Source: Anthoceros angustus
Taxonomy: Eukaryota > Streptophyta > Anthocerotopsida > Anthocerotales > Anthocerotaceae
Assembly: GCA_010909165.1 (NCBI GenBank)
Contig: MU008170.1
Coordinates: 1,364,001-1,428,000, forward strand
Direction: 5' to 3'
Length of the DNA: 64,000 nucleotides
The notes beneath the pieces were generated by a model, which saw only the letters and a list, made by a program, of their open reading frames with translations, did no database searches and was not told where the DNA came from. Numbering within the stretch: position 1 is the stretch's first letter; every line of letters begins with the position of its first letter. The position numbers and the translations under genes were made by a program. Positions 24,201-35,573 of the stretch are shown in pieces.

Positions 24201-26422
24201 CGATTTTGTAGATTCATATTTGTATTGAGAAGTGTAGAAGTTGAAGATGAATTTCTTGGAGTCCTTCTTTCTGCAAAACAAAGAAAGTGCGAATAACTTT
24301 GCTGAAAATTTGACATTTGTGTAGCACAAGAGAAGTAGAAGGGCATAATTGGAATTGAACCTACAAACAAATTATCTAGCTTCTATATTTTCTTTTCATA
24401 CTCAACTTTTTAGGGCATGTTTTACTATACATATAAATAAGGATGTTTTCAATAATAAAGTAGACACTTGATGTAAAGTGATGCGTAGTGAGAAGAAAGC
24501 ACAAAGTATTGCATGTGTTGTTGTTAAGTAGATGCGGCTGGTTGATGTCTGTATGTGATCGAAGATGGATGCTATATGAGCATATCTGAATCATTTCATT
24601 TAGAGTAATCTGCAAGTTTGGCAAAGTTGTAATAAAAGACTGGCTAAACCAAATGGAGTTCATAGTTTTATCTGCAGAGAAATTTTACCAAGGTCAATAA
24701 CTTCCTATTTGCATTTGTGGAGGTCCATAGAATTAGTTGAGAGAGGGTTGCGATATGCAGATAACATGTTTGCACAAGCTAGTGTTATACAAGGCAACCT
24801 CGCGATTCCTTTTTATAAGTTATCTAGACCAAACAACTCTACCTGTAAGATGTTTTACACGTAGTCATTCTGCCTACTAGTCGCTATAAGGCTTTCTAGT
24901 AGCAACCAACTTGTTTGGCTTCCCGTAAGCACCCTAATCTGACCTCTAAGTGTTCTATGTCGTAGAAGTCATTCTGCATCTCAAAAATGTCACCGTGATA
25001 AATCCTTACACCGTGGATAGGGCTATGATCTCGAAGTTCGGCCACACCCCAGGAGGCCTGTTTACCATCACAAGCTCATGAATAGGTCAGGCCCATCTGG
25101 TGATTGCATTCTAGAGACTGAACTGGTGGGGCGTCCTGAACCGGAGAGTGGGGTGTTTAACGGAAAAGAATGGTTTTAATTGGTTGAGCCCCTCCCGTTG
25201 GTGTTAGAGGACATGAAGATCGTAAAGAAAGGTGTTTGTGGACCAACCATCTACATGAAGGGTGTAATTAGCCTTCCAATGACGTTTGCTTGGAGCCTAA
25301 GAGCTGGTGCTGAATTTGTAGGTTATATGGAGAGACCCAAGAACAGAACAGAAAGTGGGGGCATGCTTAGCTATGAGCTTCTTAGCCAAGGCAGAATCTT
25401 CAACTTCTAGTGTACTTCATCTCAACTTCCTAAATTTAACATACAACACTTTCTAAATGCTTGCATATTGCAGCAACATCACTTGCCTCATTGTGGACTT
25501 AGCAACAACTAACCGCTTAACTAAGTTACAAAGCATGAAAACCTCATATAGATACTAAATCGTGCCATAAACATCTTTCAATGTGAAACTTCTTGAAAGT
25601 AACTAGATATTTGAGACGTGCCCTAAAAATAATAAAGCCACCCGCAAATGTGTTGATGTGTTTCTTCAACAACCTAAGTCATATTTTCTACATCAGCGAC
25701 CCCTACATAGAGTCTCATCCGTGGCCAATGATCCCACCTAATAAAGCCGGTGGCTAGCCAACCTGAGGTAGAAAATAATCGTAGAGGACAGAAGAAGAAT
25801 GAATGAGACGAGTTGTGTGAACTTTCAATGGATTTCATTCTGCTCCAAATCAACAGTCGCTTTTAAATGAACTTCCACTTCTATTCATAGCACTTGTGAA
25901 TCTACAATCAGTTTGTACAAGATACTTTAACTTCAGTTTATACATGCAAGACTACACACAACTTTTCTTGCATTTACAACACTTGGACGAAACCCACAGC
26001 GCTCAAAACACGGGCAGCATTACAAGTTCCCGCGTATTTTATTTTCATGAAAACCTTTGCACAGCACCAAGCGTGCCCTAAAACCCGTTTCACACAGGGC
26101 AACAGAATATCTAATTAAAATAAAGATCCTCTGAATTTGACGAACCGTGCCCAAACTAGAAATTCTTCCGAACAACACAGACACTTCTGTAAGGAAGGTG
26201 GATGGGGGGATGTGCTGGAAGGCAGACACAAGGTGCCAGGGTGGGAGGCAGCTAGCAGTCTGCCATCACGCTACCGAGGCCAACAGGATCAGGAATCTTT
26301 GGGGCCAAGTTGGCCGACGCCCGTGTTGTGTTTTTCTTCCAGCAAAAAAACGCCAAGCAACAAATACACACGACGGAGAGGAAGCACCCACTGGAGCAAG
26401 GAGATGAATTACTGGAAACCCT
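21278..26422. other. AT-rich, repeat-like gene desert
   Basis: About 5 kb with no supported gene. Composition is AT-rich and changes abruptly at the flanking genes. Open frames are all under 100 codons and lack recognisable domains; one at 25180..25410 (+) looks slightly protein-like but I cannot place it. No long terminal repeats, reverse transcriptase or transposase motif was found by eye. It is probably decayed transposon and satellite DNA. The last few hundred bases are the PIG-L 3' flank. Confidence 0.4.
21571..21742. repeat. direct repeat, two diverged copies 100 bp apart
   Basis: Copies at 21571-21642 and 21671-21742, both containing tatatagcccttgggc and then tctactctt. They are imperfect (about four fifths identical by eye), so this is an older duplication. 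Confidence 0.75.
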
Positions 26423-28108
26423 CTAATGGAGTCGCATTTTCCGGACCGTGTTGATGTAAGTGTATGATGCAAATACCACAAATAGGCGTCGATACCTGGC
26501 AAGTAAAGTTGGTAGTGTGAGTGAACATTGTTGCTTATGGAGAATGCCTGGATAAAGCACAAGAGAAAGCCCTGCTACGACCTCTACGACCTTGGCTTGG
26601 ACATGTATGTTACATACCAAATCCACTGGCTCCGATGTTGCCTCATGGCTTCAATACTGGTCCACACGTTTGGGCTGACGTATAGCTGCACCCTTTGTTT
26701 GGGGTACCAGAATCGCTCCCAGAGGGCCAGCGCCAGGTCCAGTGGCCCACTGTATTTGCGCAAAATGTTTCTGCTAACCTGCAGCCAACCGTTTCAGTTT
26801 GAGGTCAAGCCACTTGCAGGTAACCGTGAACCAGGTAATGCAGGTGATGGTTAGTTGCATACAAGTTCCCAGCCTTGAACAGCAGGGTGCTGAGCATGAG
26901 GCTGTCTCAAGGACTTCATCCGGTCCTCCGCAAGAAACGTTCTGCAGAAAGTACGCGCATCTGTTAGGGAAGGAGTCCCATGTCAGCAAAGGAAAAATGC
27001 AAGTCCGAAACAGGAGGACATCAGTGCACACCGAACACCGTGATAGACTGCTATGTGATTGGGATGTCCAGAGACCCCGTACTTGTCAAATGTAAGTATC
27101 TGCAAAACCCATTACTGCACACAGCTCAGACCATCCGGTCCAAGTGCTCGTGAAGATGGGTGAAAGTGCTATACGGGGAAGAGCTCCCTTACACAGCTGA
27201 TTTTGTGATCAGTCACTTGTTCCCGGACAACTTTCACGACATCCTGCACCTTCCAGGGCTGATGAAATCCATCCTGCACGCCATACGGCAGCATGCCCCT
27301 TCCTGAGACTCACTATCTTTCCGATGAAAAGGCACACAGACAGGCAGAGCTACACACTTGAAGGTGCATACAGCAGCTACTCACTTGCAAATTGTCATGG
27401 TCCAAGATATGCACCTTTCCTGCTGGAACCTGCAGCAAGCTAGCGGCCTTTGTCAGTCTCGGAGCAGTGCCATACATTTTGCAACCAGCAGCCATGGTCA
27501 AGATGAATAAGCCAACAGGCCACCTTGAGCACAGAACAAGCTCGGATCATTTCCGCCTCCCGGATTTTCCCCAATCCATCGGCGTTTCCTGTGCAGATAA
27601 CGATCTTCAATTCTCCCTCAATCACACATCCTCAAGGTTGGAATTCATACACTAGGTCACCTTCAGCACAGAGCAGGAATATCGAGGAGTTGCGATGAGA
27701 GAGCACCGTTTGAGAGGCAAAGAACTCGAATGTCGTACATCTCTTGGGCGGCCAGAGATAGCAAAGTGGGTCCAAAAAACCTACACACAAGCTCCTTCAA
27801 GTGAGCGCTTCTTCATGGGATATGCACTCAGGACCAAGGGAAGTGACGGGACGCTCACATGGACTCGTCATCTGGATGGGCAACCACCAGCAGCACGTTT
27901 GGCGTCCCTCCCTGCCCTGCAGAAGCAACATGAGCAACCCCGGGCCACGTCTTCGCAAGAGCAAATAGATGCTCTGAGGCAGAGATGAGCAACCCTCACC
28001 AACAAGAGCAGGCCGCGGACGGCGAATGATTCGAGAAAAGATCAGGAACAGGGGGAAACAGACGACCCAGCAAACCACGAGGGCAGGCAGAAAATCTGTG
28101 GCCGCCAT
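26423..28108 (-). CDS. PIGL: N-acetylglucosaminyl-phosphatidylinositol de-N-acetylase (PIG-L)
   Basis: Second enzyme of GPI-anchor synthesis; it removes the acetyl group from GlcNAc-PI at the ER. Ten small exons (minus strand): 28000-28108, 27859-27916, 27707-27780, 27524-27588, 27385-27429, 27193-27273, 27032-27099, 26863-26941, 26618-26778 and 26423-26495. All have GT..AG borders and compatible phases, giving 270 residues against about 250 in animals. One N-terminal membrane helix (about 7-25) is followed by the metal motif AHPDDE at residues 49-54 (catalytic Asp and Zn ligands), then CLSNGNADGLGKIRE, DHDNLQDGF and the second metal motif GVSGHPNH at 152-159. The end reads WELVSRNILRKYSGPLD and SYTYINT. 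Its first exon, intron and promoter are duplicated about 2 kb upstream, inside the ATIC tandem repeat. Confidence 0.95.
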
Positions 28109-28280
28109 AACCGAGCTGGGACTGGGTGGCTGCCGTCTGACAACATTCACAGGCCACTTGGAATCTTGGACGCAGCTGTAGTACTTTTTGGTTCTCGAGG
28201 ACACGCATGTCATGGAACAGACACTCAAATTCTCTTGTTTTTCCTCATCTGCGTCCCGATCTGCGCGGGATCGCAGATCC

Positions 28281-28290
28281 TATATAATAT
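28281..28290 (-). promoter_or_regulatory. TATA-like box upstream of PIG-L
   Basis: Minus-strand atattatata lies about 175 bp before the PIG-L start codon and inside the 229-bp gap to the upstream ATIC stop codon. An identical copy is at 30313-30322 in the second repeat unit. Inferred from position and sequence only. Confidence 0.4.
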
Positions 28291-28337
28291 CAAAATTGCA
28301 TTCGGCACAGGGCCGCCGGCCGATCTTCTTCCAAACC

Positions 28338-29948
28338 CTAATGCCTAAAGTGGCGAACTCCTGTGACGAGCAGAGCAACCCCATACTTGTTGCAGCAGTC
28401 GATGGTATCCTGGTCCCGCACACTTCCTCCGGGATGCACGATGGCCGAAACCCCAGCCTTGCAAGCCTCCTCTACCGCATCGTTCCAGGCGAAAGGAAAG
28501 AAGGCGTCGCTGGCGAGCACCGAGCCCTTCACTTCTTCTCCCGCCTTTTCCACCGCGATCCCCACACTCTTCACCCGGTTGGGTTGCCCGCTTCCCATGC
28601 CCAGCATCCGCTTGTTCTTGGCCAACACAATGGCGTTGCTCTTCACGTGCTTCACGCACAGCCAGGCAAACTTGCAGTCCTCCACCTGGTCCACGGTGGG
28701 GAACGTCGCGCCCGCGAGCGTGAAGTCGATGTCATCCGGCACCAGCTCATCCGCATCCTGCCGAAGCCAGCCACCGGAAACCTGCCGGAACACCTGCCTG
28801 CCCTTGCTGCTCTTCTGCGCTTCCAGGATCCTGAGAGCCTTGACTTGCCCTTGAGAACCCTGAGCCCTCGTCGGTGTACTTCGGCGCAACCACAATCTCG
28901 TAGAACATCCGAGTCTCGCCGTCCGTCGGGCCTGAACTCCTGATCTCCGACGCCAGCTTCTCGTCCACCTCCACGTTGAAAGCCACGATTCCCCCGAATG
29001 CCGACACAGGATCCGCCCTCACCGCTTCCCTGTAGGCCTCGATTAGGTCAGATCCCGAGGCCACCCCGCACGGATTGGTGTGCTTCACCACCACACAGGT
29101 CGGATCGGTGAACTCACTCACACACTCCCACGCCGCATCCGCATCCAGGTAGTTGTTGTACGACATCTCCTTCCCATGGTGCTGCGTCGCAGCCGCGATC
29201 CCGCCTGCCCCGAACGATGCTAAGGAAGCGTCGGCGTACAAGGAAGCCTTCTGGTGCGGGTTCTCGCCGTACCTGAGCTGCGCCTTCAGATCCAAGGGCA
29301 GAGTCAGGCTGGGAGGACCCGTGTCCTCGGCCGTCCTGGCATGTCCCCATAGCCACTCCGCCACGGCCGTGTCGTAGGATGCAACATGCTGGAAAGCCTT
29401 CCATGCCAGCCGCCTCCTGAACCTCTCCTCCGGCTCCGTCCTCTGGCCCTGCAAATGCGCCAGCAGGTCCTGGTAGTCGGCGGGATCCACAACAACAAGC
29501 ACATGCTTGTGGTTCTTAGCCGCGGCCCTGATCATTGCCGGCCCCCCGATGTCGATCTTCTCCAAGCTCTCGTCGAAGGAGGAGCGGTTCACAGACGCCG
29601 TCACCGTGCCGTAGAAGGGATACAGGTTCACCACCACAAGATCAATGCTCCCGATTCCGTGCTCCCGCAACGAGTCCATATGCGAATCCACATCCCTCCT
29701 GGCCAGGATCCCGCCGTGCACTGCGGGATGCAGAGTCTTGACACGCCCGTCCAGCATCTCCGGGAAGGACGTGAGCTGATCCACCTGCGTCACCGGGCAT
29801 CCGGCCTTCTGCAGCGACGCCGCCGTGCCGCCGGTGGACACCAGGGAGAATCCCAGGTCTGTCAAGCCCTTGCCTAGCGACTCCAACCCCGTCTTGTCTG
29901 AGAGCGAGATGAGAGCCAGCCGAGGTGTTGCTGCAGAAGCTGCTGCTG
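28338..29948 (-). pseudogene. ATIC: ATIC copy 1: lacks the N terminus, frameshifted in the C-terminal half
   Basis: Truncated copy of the bifunctional purine enzyme (AICAR formyltransferase / IMP cyclohydrolase). Against copy 2 it lacks the first coding part (transit peptide), which is replaced at about 29946 by duplicated PIG-L sequence. The IMP cyclohydrolase half is intact ([46 protein letters not shown]). The transformylase half is broken: single-base losses relative to copy 2 lie near 28833 (gccttgacttg versus gccttggacttg) and near 28863 (gagccctcg versus gagcccctcg), and two short losses near 28928-28940. Frame is recovered for the last about 180 codons. Unlike copy 2 it keeps the expected KNHKHVLVV spacing. 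Possibly expressed as a chimera with the PIG-L leader. Confidence 0.85.
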
Positions 29949-30240
29949 CCCTGCAGAAGCAACATGAGCAACCCTGGGCCACGTCTTCGCAAGAGCAAAT
30001 AGATGCTCTGAGGCAGAGATGAGCAACCCTCACCAATAAGAGCAGGCCGCGGACGGCGAATGATTCGAGAAAGATCAGGAACAGGGGAAACAGACGACCC
30101 AGCAAACCACGAGGGCAGGCAGAAAATCTGTGGCCGCCATAACCGAGTTGGGACTGGGTGGCTGCCGTCTGACAACATTCACAGGCCACTTGGAATCTTG
30201 GACGCAGCTGTAGTACTTTTTGGTTCTCGAGGACACGCAT
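29946..30240 (-). pseudogene. duplicated PIG-L exon 1 fused to ATIC
   Basis: Copy of the PIG-L promoter-proximal segment, with exon 1 at 30034-30140. Two single-base losses relative to the original (aaaag to aaag, and one G of a G run) change its length from 109 to 107 nt and break the PIG-L frame. The intron donor is retained, and the acceptor ctgcag now opens directly onto ATIC sequence. An ATG-initiated frame from 30240 runs without a stop through this segment into the ATIC IMP cyclohydrolase frame, making a 497-codon chimeric open frame that ends at 28747. Confidence 0.8.
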
Positions 30241-30369
30241 GTCATGGAACAGACACTCAAATTCTCTTGTTTTTCCTCATCTGCGTCCCGATCTGCGCGG
30301 GATCGCAGATCCTATATAATATCAAAATTGCATTCGGCACAGGGCCGCCGGCCGATCTTCTTCCAAACC

Positions 30370-32219
30370 CTAATGCCTAAAGTGGCGAACTCCTGTGACG
30401 AGCAGAGCAACCCCATACTTGTTGCAGCAGTCGATGGTATCCTGGTCCCGCACACTTCCTCCGGGATGCACGATGGCCGAAACCCCAGCCTTGCAAGCCT
30501 CCTCTACTGCATCGTTCCAGGCGAAAGGAAAGAAGGCGTCGCTGGCGAGCACCGAGCCCTTCACTTCTCCCGCCTTTTCCACCGCGATCCCCACACTCTT
30601 CACCCGGTTGGGTTGCCCGCTTCCCATGCCCAGCATCCGCTTGTTCTTGGCCAACACAATGGCGTTGCTCTTCACGTGCTTCACGCACAGCCAGGCAAAC
30701 TTGCAGTCCTCCACCTGGTCCACGGTGGGGAACGTCGCGCCCGCGAGCGTGAAGTCGATGTCATCCGGCACCAGCTCATCCGCATCCTGCCGAAGCCAGC
30801 CACCGGAAACCTGCCGGAACACCTGCCTGCCCTTGCTGCTCTTCTGCGCTTCCAGGATCCTGAGAGCCTTGGACTTGCCCTTGAGAACCCTGAGCCCCTC
30901 GTCGGTGTACTTCGGCGCAACCACAATCTCGTAGAACATCCGAGTCTCGCCGTCCGTCGGGCTCCGGAACTCCCTGATCTCCGACGCCAGCTTCTCGTCC
31001 ACCTCCACGTTGAAAGCCACGATTCCCCCGAATGCCGACACAGGATCCGCCCTCACCGCTTCCCTGTAGGCCTCGATTAGGTCAGATCCCGAGGCCACCC
31101 CGCACGGATTGGTGTGCTTCACCACCACACAGGTCGGATCGGTGAACTCACTCACACACTCCCACGCCGCATCCGCATCCAGGTAGTTGTTGTACGACAT
31201 CTCCTTCCCATGGTGCTGCGTCGCAGCCGCGATCCCGCCTGCCCTGAACGATGCTAAGGAAGCGTCGGCGTACAAGGAAGCCTTCTGGTGCGGGTTCTCG
31301 CTGTACCTGAGCTGCGCCTTCAGATCCAAGGGCAGAGTCAGGCTGGGAGGACCCGTGTCCTCGGCCGTCCTGGCATGTCCCCATAGCCACTCCGCCACGG
31401 CCGTGTCGTAGGATGCAACATGCTGGAAAGCCTTCCATGCCAGCCGCCTCCTGAACCTCTCTCCGGCTCCGTCCTCTGGCCCTGCAAATGCGCCAGCAGG
31501 TCCTGGTAGTCGGCGGGATCCACAACAACAAGCACATTGTGGTTCTTAGCCGCGGCCCTGATCATTGCCGGCCCCCCGATGTCGATCTTCTCCAAGCTCT
31601 CGTCGAAGGAGGAGCGGTTCACAGACGCCGTCACCGTGCCGTAGAAGGGATACAGGTTCACCACCACAAGATCAATGCTCCCGATTCCGTGCTCCCGCAA
31701 CGAGTCCATATGCGAATCCACATCCCTCCTGGCCAGGATCCCGCCGTGCACTGCGGGATGCAGAGTCTTGACACGCCCGTCCAGCATCTCCGGGAAGGAC
31801 GTGAGCTGATCCACCTGCGTCACCGGGCATCCGGCCTTCTGCAGCGACGCCGCCGTGCCGCCGGTGGACACCAGGGAGAATCCCAGGTCTGTCAAGCCCT
31901 TGCCTAGCGACTCCAACCCCGTCTTGTCTGAGAGCGAGATGAGAGCCAGCCGAGGTGTTGCTGCAGAAGCTGCTGCTGCTCCTGCTGCGCTTCCTTGCTC
32001 CTCCTGGACATGGACTGCTGCAGAGACCTCGCTCTGCGAGGCTCGTGCACCCGTCATCACCCTGGTCCCCAGCACAACACGCTCCTGCTGCTGCTGCCGG
32101 AACTTGGGAAGCCGGATGAATGCGCAAGTGCGCAGCTTGGACAACGCATCCCGCGACTCCACCACGGCTGCAGCTGCCAGAGGACGAGAGGCGATGGAAG
32201 GGGCCGCGGCCATCGCCAT
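30370..32219 (-). CDS. ATIC: ATIC copy 2: bifunctional AICAR transformylase / IMP cyclohydrolase, with one frameshift
   Basis: Catalyses the last two steps of de novo IMP synthesis, in plastids in plants. The single exon has its ATG at 32219 (MAMAAAPS) and an Ala/Ser/Arg-rich leader of about 85 residues that fits a chloroplast transit peptide. The IMP cyclohydrolase domain follows ([62 protein letters not shown]), then the transformylase domain ([59 protein letters not shown]) ending at 30370 with GVRHFRH. About 617 codons are expected. Near 31458 one base is missing compared with copy 1 (cctctctccgg versus cctctcctccgg), shifting frame after QRTEPE. One codon is also lost in the KNH-VLVV segment. 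As written the gene cannot make full-length protein, so either the base call is wrong or neither ATIC copy here is intact. Confidence 0.88.
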
Positions 32220-32452
32220 GCCCGCGCCGACAGCGCAGCTCGCCTTGACTCCCTCACGCAAGACACATTTTCCCACCTTTTCCTAATCGAGAAACGTAGG
32301 GCGCAAATTGCTGCTTCAAATTCCAATGACTTCGAAGTGTTCTCACATCCGAACCCCTAGTACAGACCTAGCCTTGATAAGGAACTAATGTCTAACATTT
32401 CTACGTCCAAAACAACCAAGCCCCTTTTTCTGGGTAAGACTCAGCTAGGTAC

Positions 32453-35084
32453 TCAGCTCGGAGCAACTGTCTGATGAAACTTCTTCCCTGCGTCAACAGC
32501 CTCCCTGTCGGACGCGGACATGAACAACGTAAGAATTCAAGTCATATCAAGGCCGTTATTTCACAGGGATGAATACTTGGAGGGGACATGCTTACTGTAA
32601 AGCCGCAGTCAGCTCTTTGTTCTCGGGATCCAGCACGACTGCCTGATAGAATGCTTCGGCTGCTTCATCGAAGCGCTGCTCAAGCAAGTGTCGACACATG
32701 TAAGCAGTTGTTAACACCTACAGACTCAGCAGCACCTGGGGAAGCACATCACAGGATGTATTAACTACCTGAAGCAGCCTCAGGGCAGCTCCTTCCCGGT
32801 AACAAGCTTTGGACCACGTTGGTCTCAACCTCCTTGCAGTCCGGGCATCTGAGAGGGCGTGTTCAGCTTGCCCCAGTCTCATCCAGCATAGACTCCTGTT
32901 TGAGTAGAGTTCAGAATTGCTGGGGTCCAGATCAATTGCCTGAGCAGCTAGATTTGATTAGCATACTGGGACACACTTGCTGCACAGACGTTGAACTTTG
33001 GAACTGGATTCGCACCTGAGTGTAAGCATCACAGGCAGATAAGAAATTCTTCTGCTTGAAGGCATCAGTTCCTCTTGCCTTCGCTTCAAGTGCCTTTGCA
33101 ATTCTCTCTGGTGAGACCGGTTCGGCCTCTTTAACCTTTTTCTTCTCACTCTGAAACAGAAAAACACCACAGGTTGAAGGCACACTTTCCATTGAAGTGC
33201 AGAAGTGTCGTTGCTTAAATCGTGAAGCACACATGCACAAACCCCACAGTATTGAGGATCTCAGAGTCCTCTTTCTTGCATCCATAGGCTCAGCGCGTGC
33301 TCCAGCAAGCTATGGTTGTCTGGACCATTGCAATTCAGTCATGGAAAAGAAGCAACAGGAGCCGTTGTGGGCAGCAAAGTGGTGGGTTAGCAGGTAGTCT
33401 AGAAGCGCCGGTGATTACCTCAGCTTCTGCAGCGGCACCTTCTGCCTGTGCCCATAATATGATGCCATCCACAGTCCAGTCCCTGATTGTTGTACCTGGA
33501 GATGTTACATCCAACAGCTGCTCTACAACAGCCCGGTGACCTCTAGCCGCAGCTATATGGATGGGCTTAGCCTTGTCCTAAGAAAGATTCAAGAGGCATT
33601 GTTTCAGCAACTTCCAACGATAACACGCAAACATCAAAGGAGATGCAAGAAGCAAGCACTTCAACAAGGACCAGGCAAGAACTGAGGATTTTCTTACATC
33701 ATCAAAAGCATTCGGATCAGCCCCGGCATTGAGCAAAAAAGAAACCATGACATCATCTCCACTGTCCGCAGCAACATGCAATGGTGTAGCACCTCCAGCT
33801 CTCACATTAGCATCTGCACCTTTCTGCAATACACAAGCTTCTAGGTTCAATAAACCCCAGCCTAGTAGGTGCTGGGCGGTGTTCTATAGCAGCGGGTGCA
33901 GCTGTGCTACCAACTGCAAAGTCAGCGGAACTCACGTCCAGCAGTATCTTGACACAATGTGTTGCTCCGGCAGCTGTGGCGCTGAATAAGGGCGTGACAT
34001 CATCCTCTGAAGCAGAGTTCGGCTGCAAGTTCAGAGGGAGAGAGATTGCTAAGGAACAGCATAAAACTCACCCAATGCCCACGCTACCAAGCTGGTTTGC
34101 TTTTTTCCAAATTTGTGGCATGCACTCACATTTGCACCTCTATCCAGAAGCAGTTCCACTGCCTCTGCCTTCCCGCTTCCAGCTGCCCAAATCAACGGTG
34201 GTCCTGCATCACTAGAGGCCTCCACGCTCACTCCCTTGTCCAGCAAGGCAGTCACCAGCTCCAGAGACCCTGCAGCATAGCCCAACCCTTCCGAAGTAAA
34301 CATAACGAACGGACTCACTCTCCATATCGGAGATACATCACAATTCCCCACACTAACCTGTAGCAGCAGCATGATGCAGTGCGTTAGCTGACAACTCATT
34401 CGAAGCAGCAAAGGGATCTGCACCACGGCTGAGAAGATAAAGGGCAGTTGAAGTATGACCCAGCCTTGCAGCATGGATGAGAGGGGTGTCTCCTGTACGC
34501 ACAGCCACCAGTTGGACTTTGGTACCACAATTCACCCCCCTGTACACGTGCATATCCGAAACTCAAGGGTCCGCGTGCCTAAGCAGCTAGGACTGCATTC
34601 AGAAACACCCCAGAGACCAAGGCAGCCAGCATGTACCATCCTTATCCCTGGGATCCACCGGCAACTTCAGCTCCTCCAATATATACTTGCACACGTCAGT
34701 CCGCCCTTCCAAGGCAGCAAAATGCAACGACCCCCGCTCGTTCCCATCCTTCACCTCCTCAACAGCCTCCCCGAGACCGTCCCCTCCATCCAGCACCCGA
34801 GCAGCCCCTGCAACCCGCAAAATCAGAAACCCCTCCCTGCCTACCCATCACCACGGCAAGGACCAAGATTCCCAATTCCCAACCTTTAAACCCATCCAAG
34901 TCCCCCGCCCTTGCGGCCTCCAGCAGCCGCTGCACCTTCCCCCGCTCTGCAGACCCGGATTCCCACAGTTAGGTCTAATCTCCAGCCATGGACACAGCAC
35001 AACAGAGCAGCATAGGCAGCTGGCACCCGAAACCATCGCAGTACCGGACATAGCATGAGCAGCATCCGCCTGAGCAGGCGCCAT
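32453..35084 (-). CDS. TPR10: ankyrin-repeat plus TPR co-chaperone-like protein (Arabidopsis TPR10-like)
   Basis: Ankyrin repeats followed by a three-motif TPR domain, the layout of the Arabidopsis ANK-TPR protein proposed to bind Hsp90/Hsp70 tails. Twelve exons on the minus strand: 35045-35084, 34884-34946, 34637-34807, 34358-34492, 34130-34269, 33936-34022, 33698-33823, 33419-33577, 33016-33150, 32769-32939, 32596-32675 and 32453-32504. All phases fit, giving 452 residues (family about 455). Ankyrin repeats fall at about residues 55-300 (RGSLHFAALEGRTDVCKYIL, GDTPLIHAARLGH, ANALHHAAATG, GPPLIWAAGSGKAEAVELLL, GATPLHVAADSGD, KPIHIAAARGHRAVV). The TPR block is at about 335-440 (EAKARGTDAFKQKNF, NSELYSNRSLCWMRLGQAEH, ACYREGAALRLLQRFDEAAE). 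The gene is divergent from the next, with a 489-bp gap. Confidence 0.95.
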
Positions 35085-35573
35085 GGCCACCACTTGCAAG
35101 CTGCAAACGCGCTCGTTCCTAGGGCTTCACCGTCCCAGCCCGCTGATTCATCGGAATCCCGAACACCGCGTTTCACGAATCGATATCCAATCGCACGCCT
35201 TGCTTCCAGAATCAGCACACCACCCAACTTGCTCCTCCCTCGTGCTTTCCTGGACGACGATCCGAAAGCTGGCCCGCGCAATTAGCCGCCGGGACGCCCC
35301 ACATGGCCTCGGAAGAAGCAGCCGGCAGTGCATATGGAACATGGCGCGTTGACTTTTTGACCCTCCCCTTCCGTGAAACTTCCAAGCTCTTCTCCCATTT
35401 TGTGCTCCCTGGAGCACCATCTCCGCATTCCTTGCTGCACAGTGCACACGACCCGATTCCTGAAGCAGACAGCGCGCCATCTCCATCCCAGCTCGCAGAA
35501 CAGCATTCTGCAGCAGACCCACAAAGTCCCGCCATCCGCATTTGCGAAATCTCGTTGTGGGCAGTATCGCAAA
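35085..35573. promoter_or_regulatory. 489-bp divergent promoter region
   Basis: Space between the ankyrin-TPR start (minus) and the plastid-type protein start (plus); it must hold both promoters and 5' leaders. I see no clear TATA box on either strand, which is usual for broadly expressed plant genes. Confidence 0.4.

Larger units (their letters stand above)
27912..31977. repeat. 2.03-kb direct tandem duplication spanning PIG-L 5' end and ATIC
   Basis: Unit 1 (27912-29945) and unit 2 (29946-about 31977) are nearly identical. Each contains the PIG-L intron 1 acceptor, exon 1 and promoter, followed by ATIC from its stop codon back to the GCTGCTGCTG run near the end of the transit-peptide region. 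The internal junction at about 29946 joins ATIC coding sequence to the first bases of PIG-L exon 2 at a shared ctgc word, that is, by microhomology. Differences are few, mostly 1-nt and 3-nt indels plus scattered substitutions, so the event is recent. Confidence 0.95.

Noticed and set aside
27313-27501. Independent small protein beginning MAAGCKMYG inside PIG-L
   Set aside because: The conserved part (VPAGKVHILDHDNLQ) is PIG-L exon 5; the upstream residues are translated intron.
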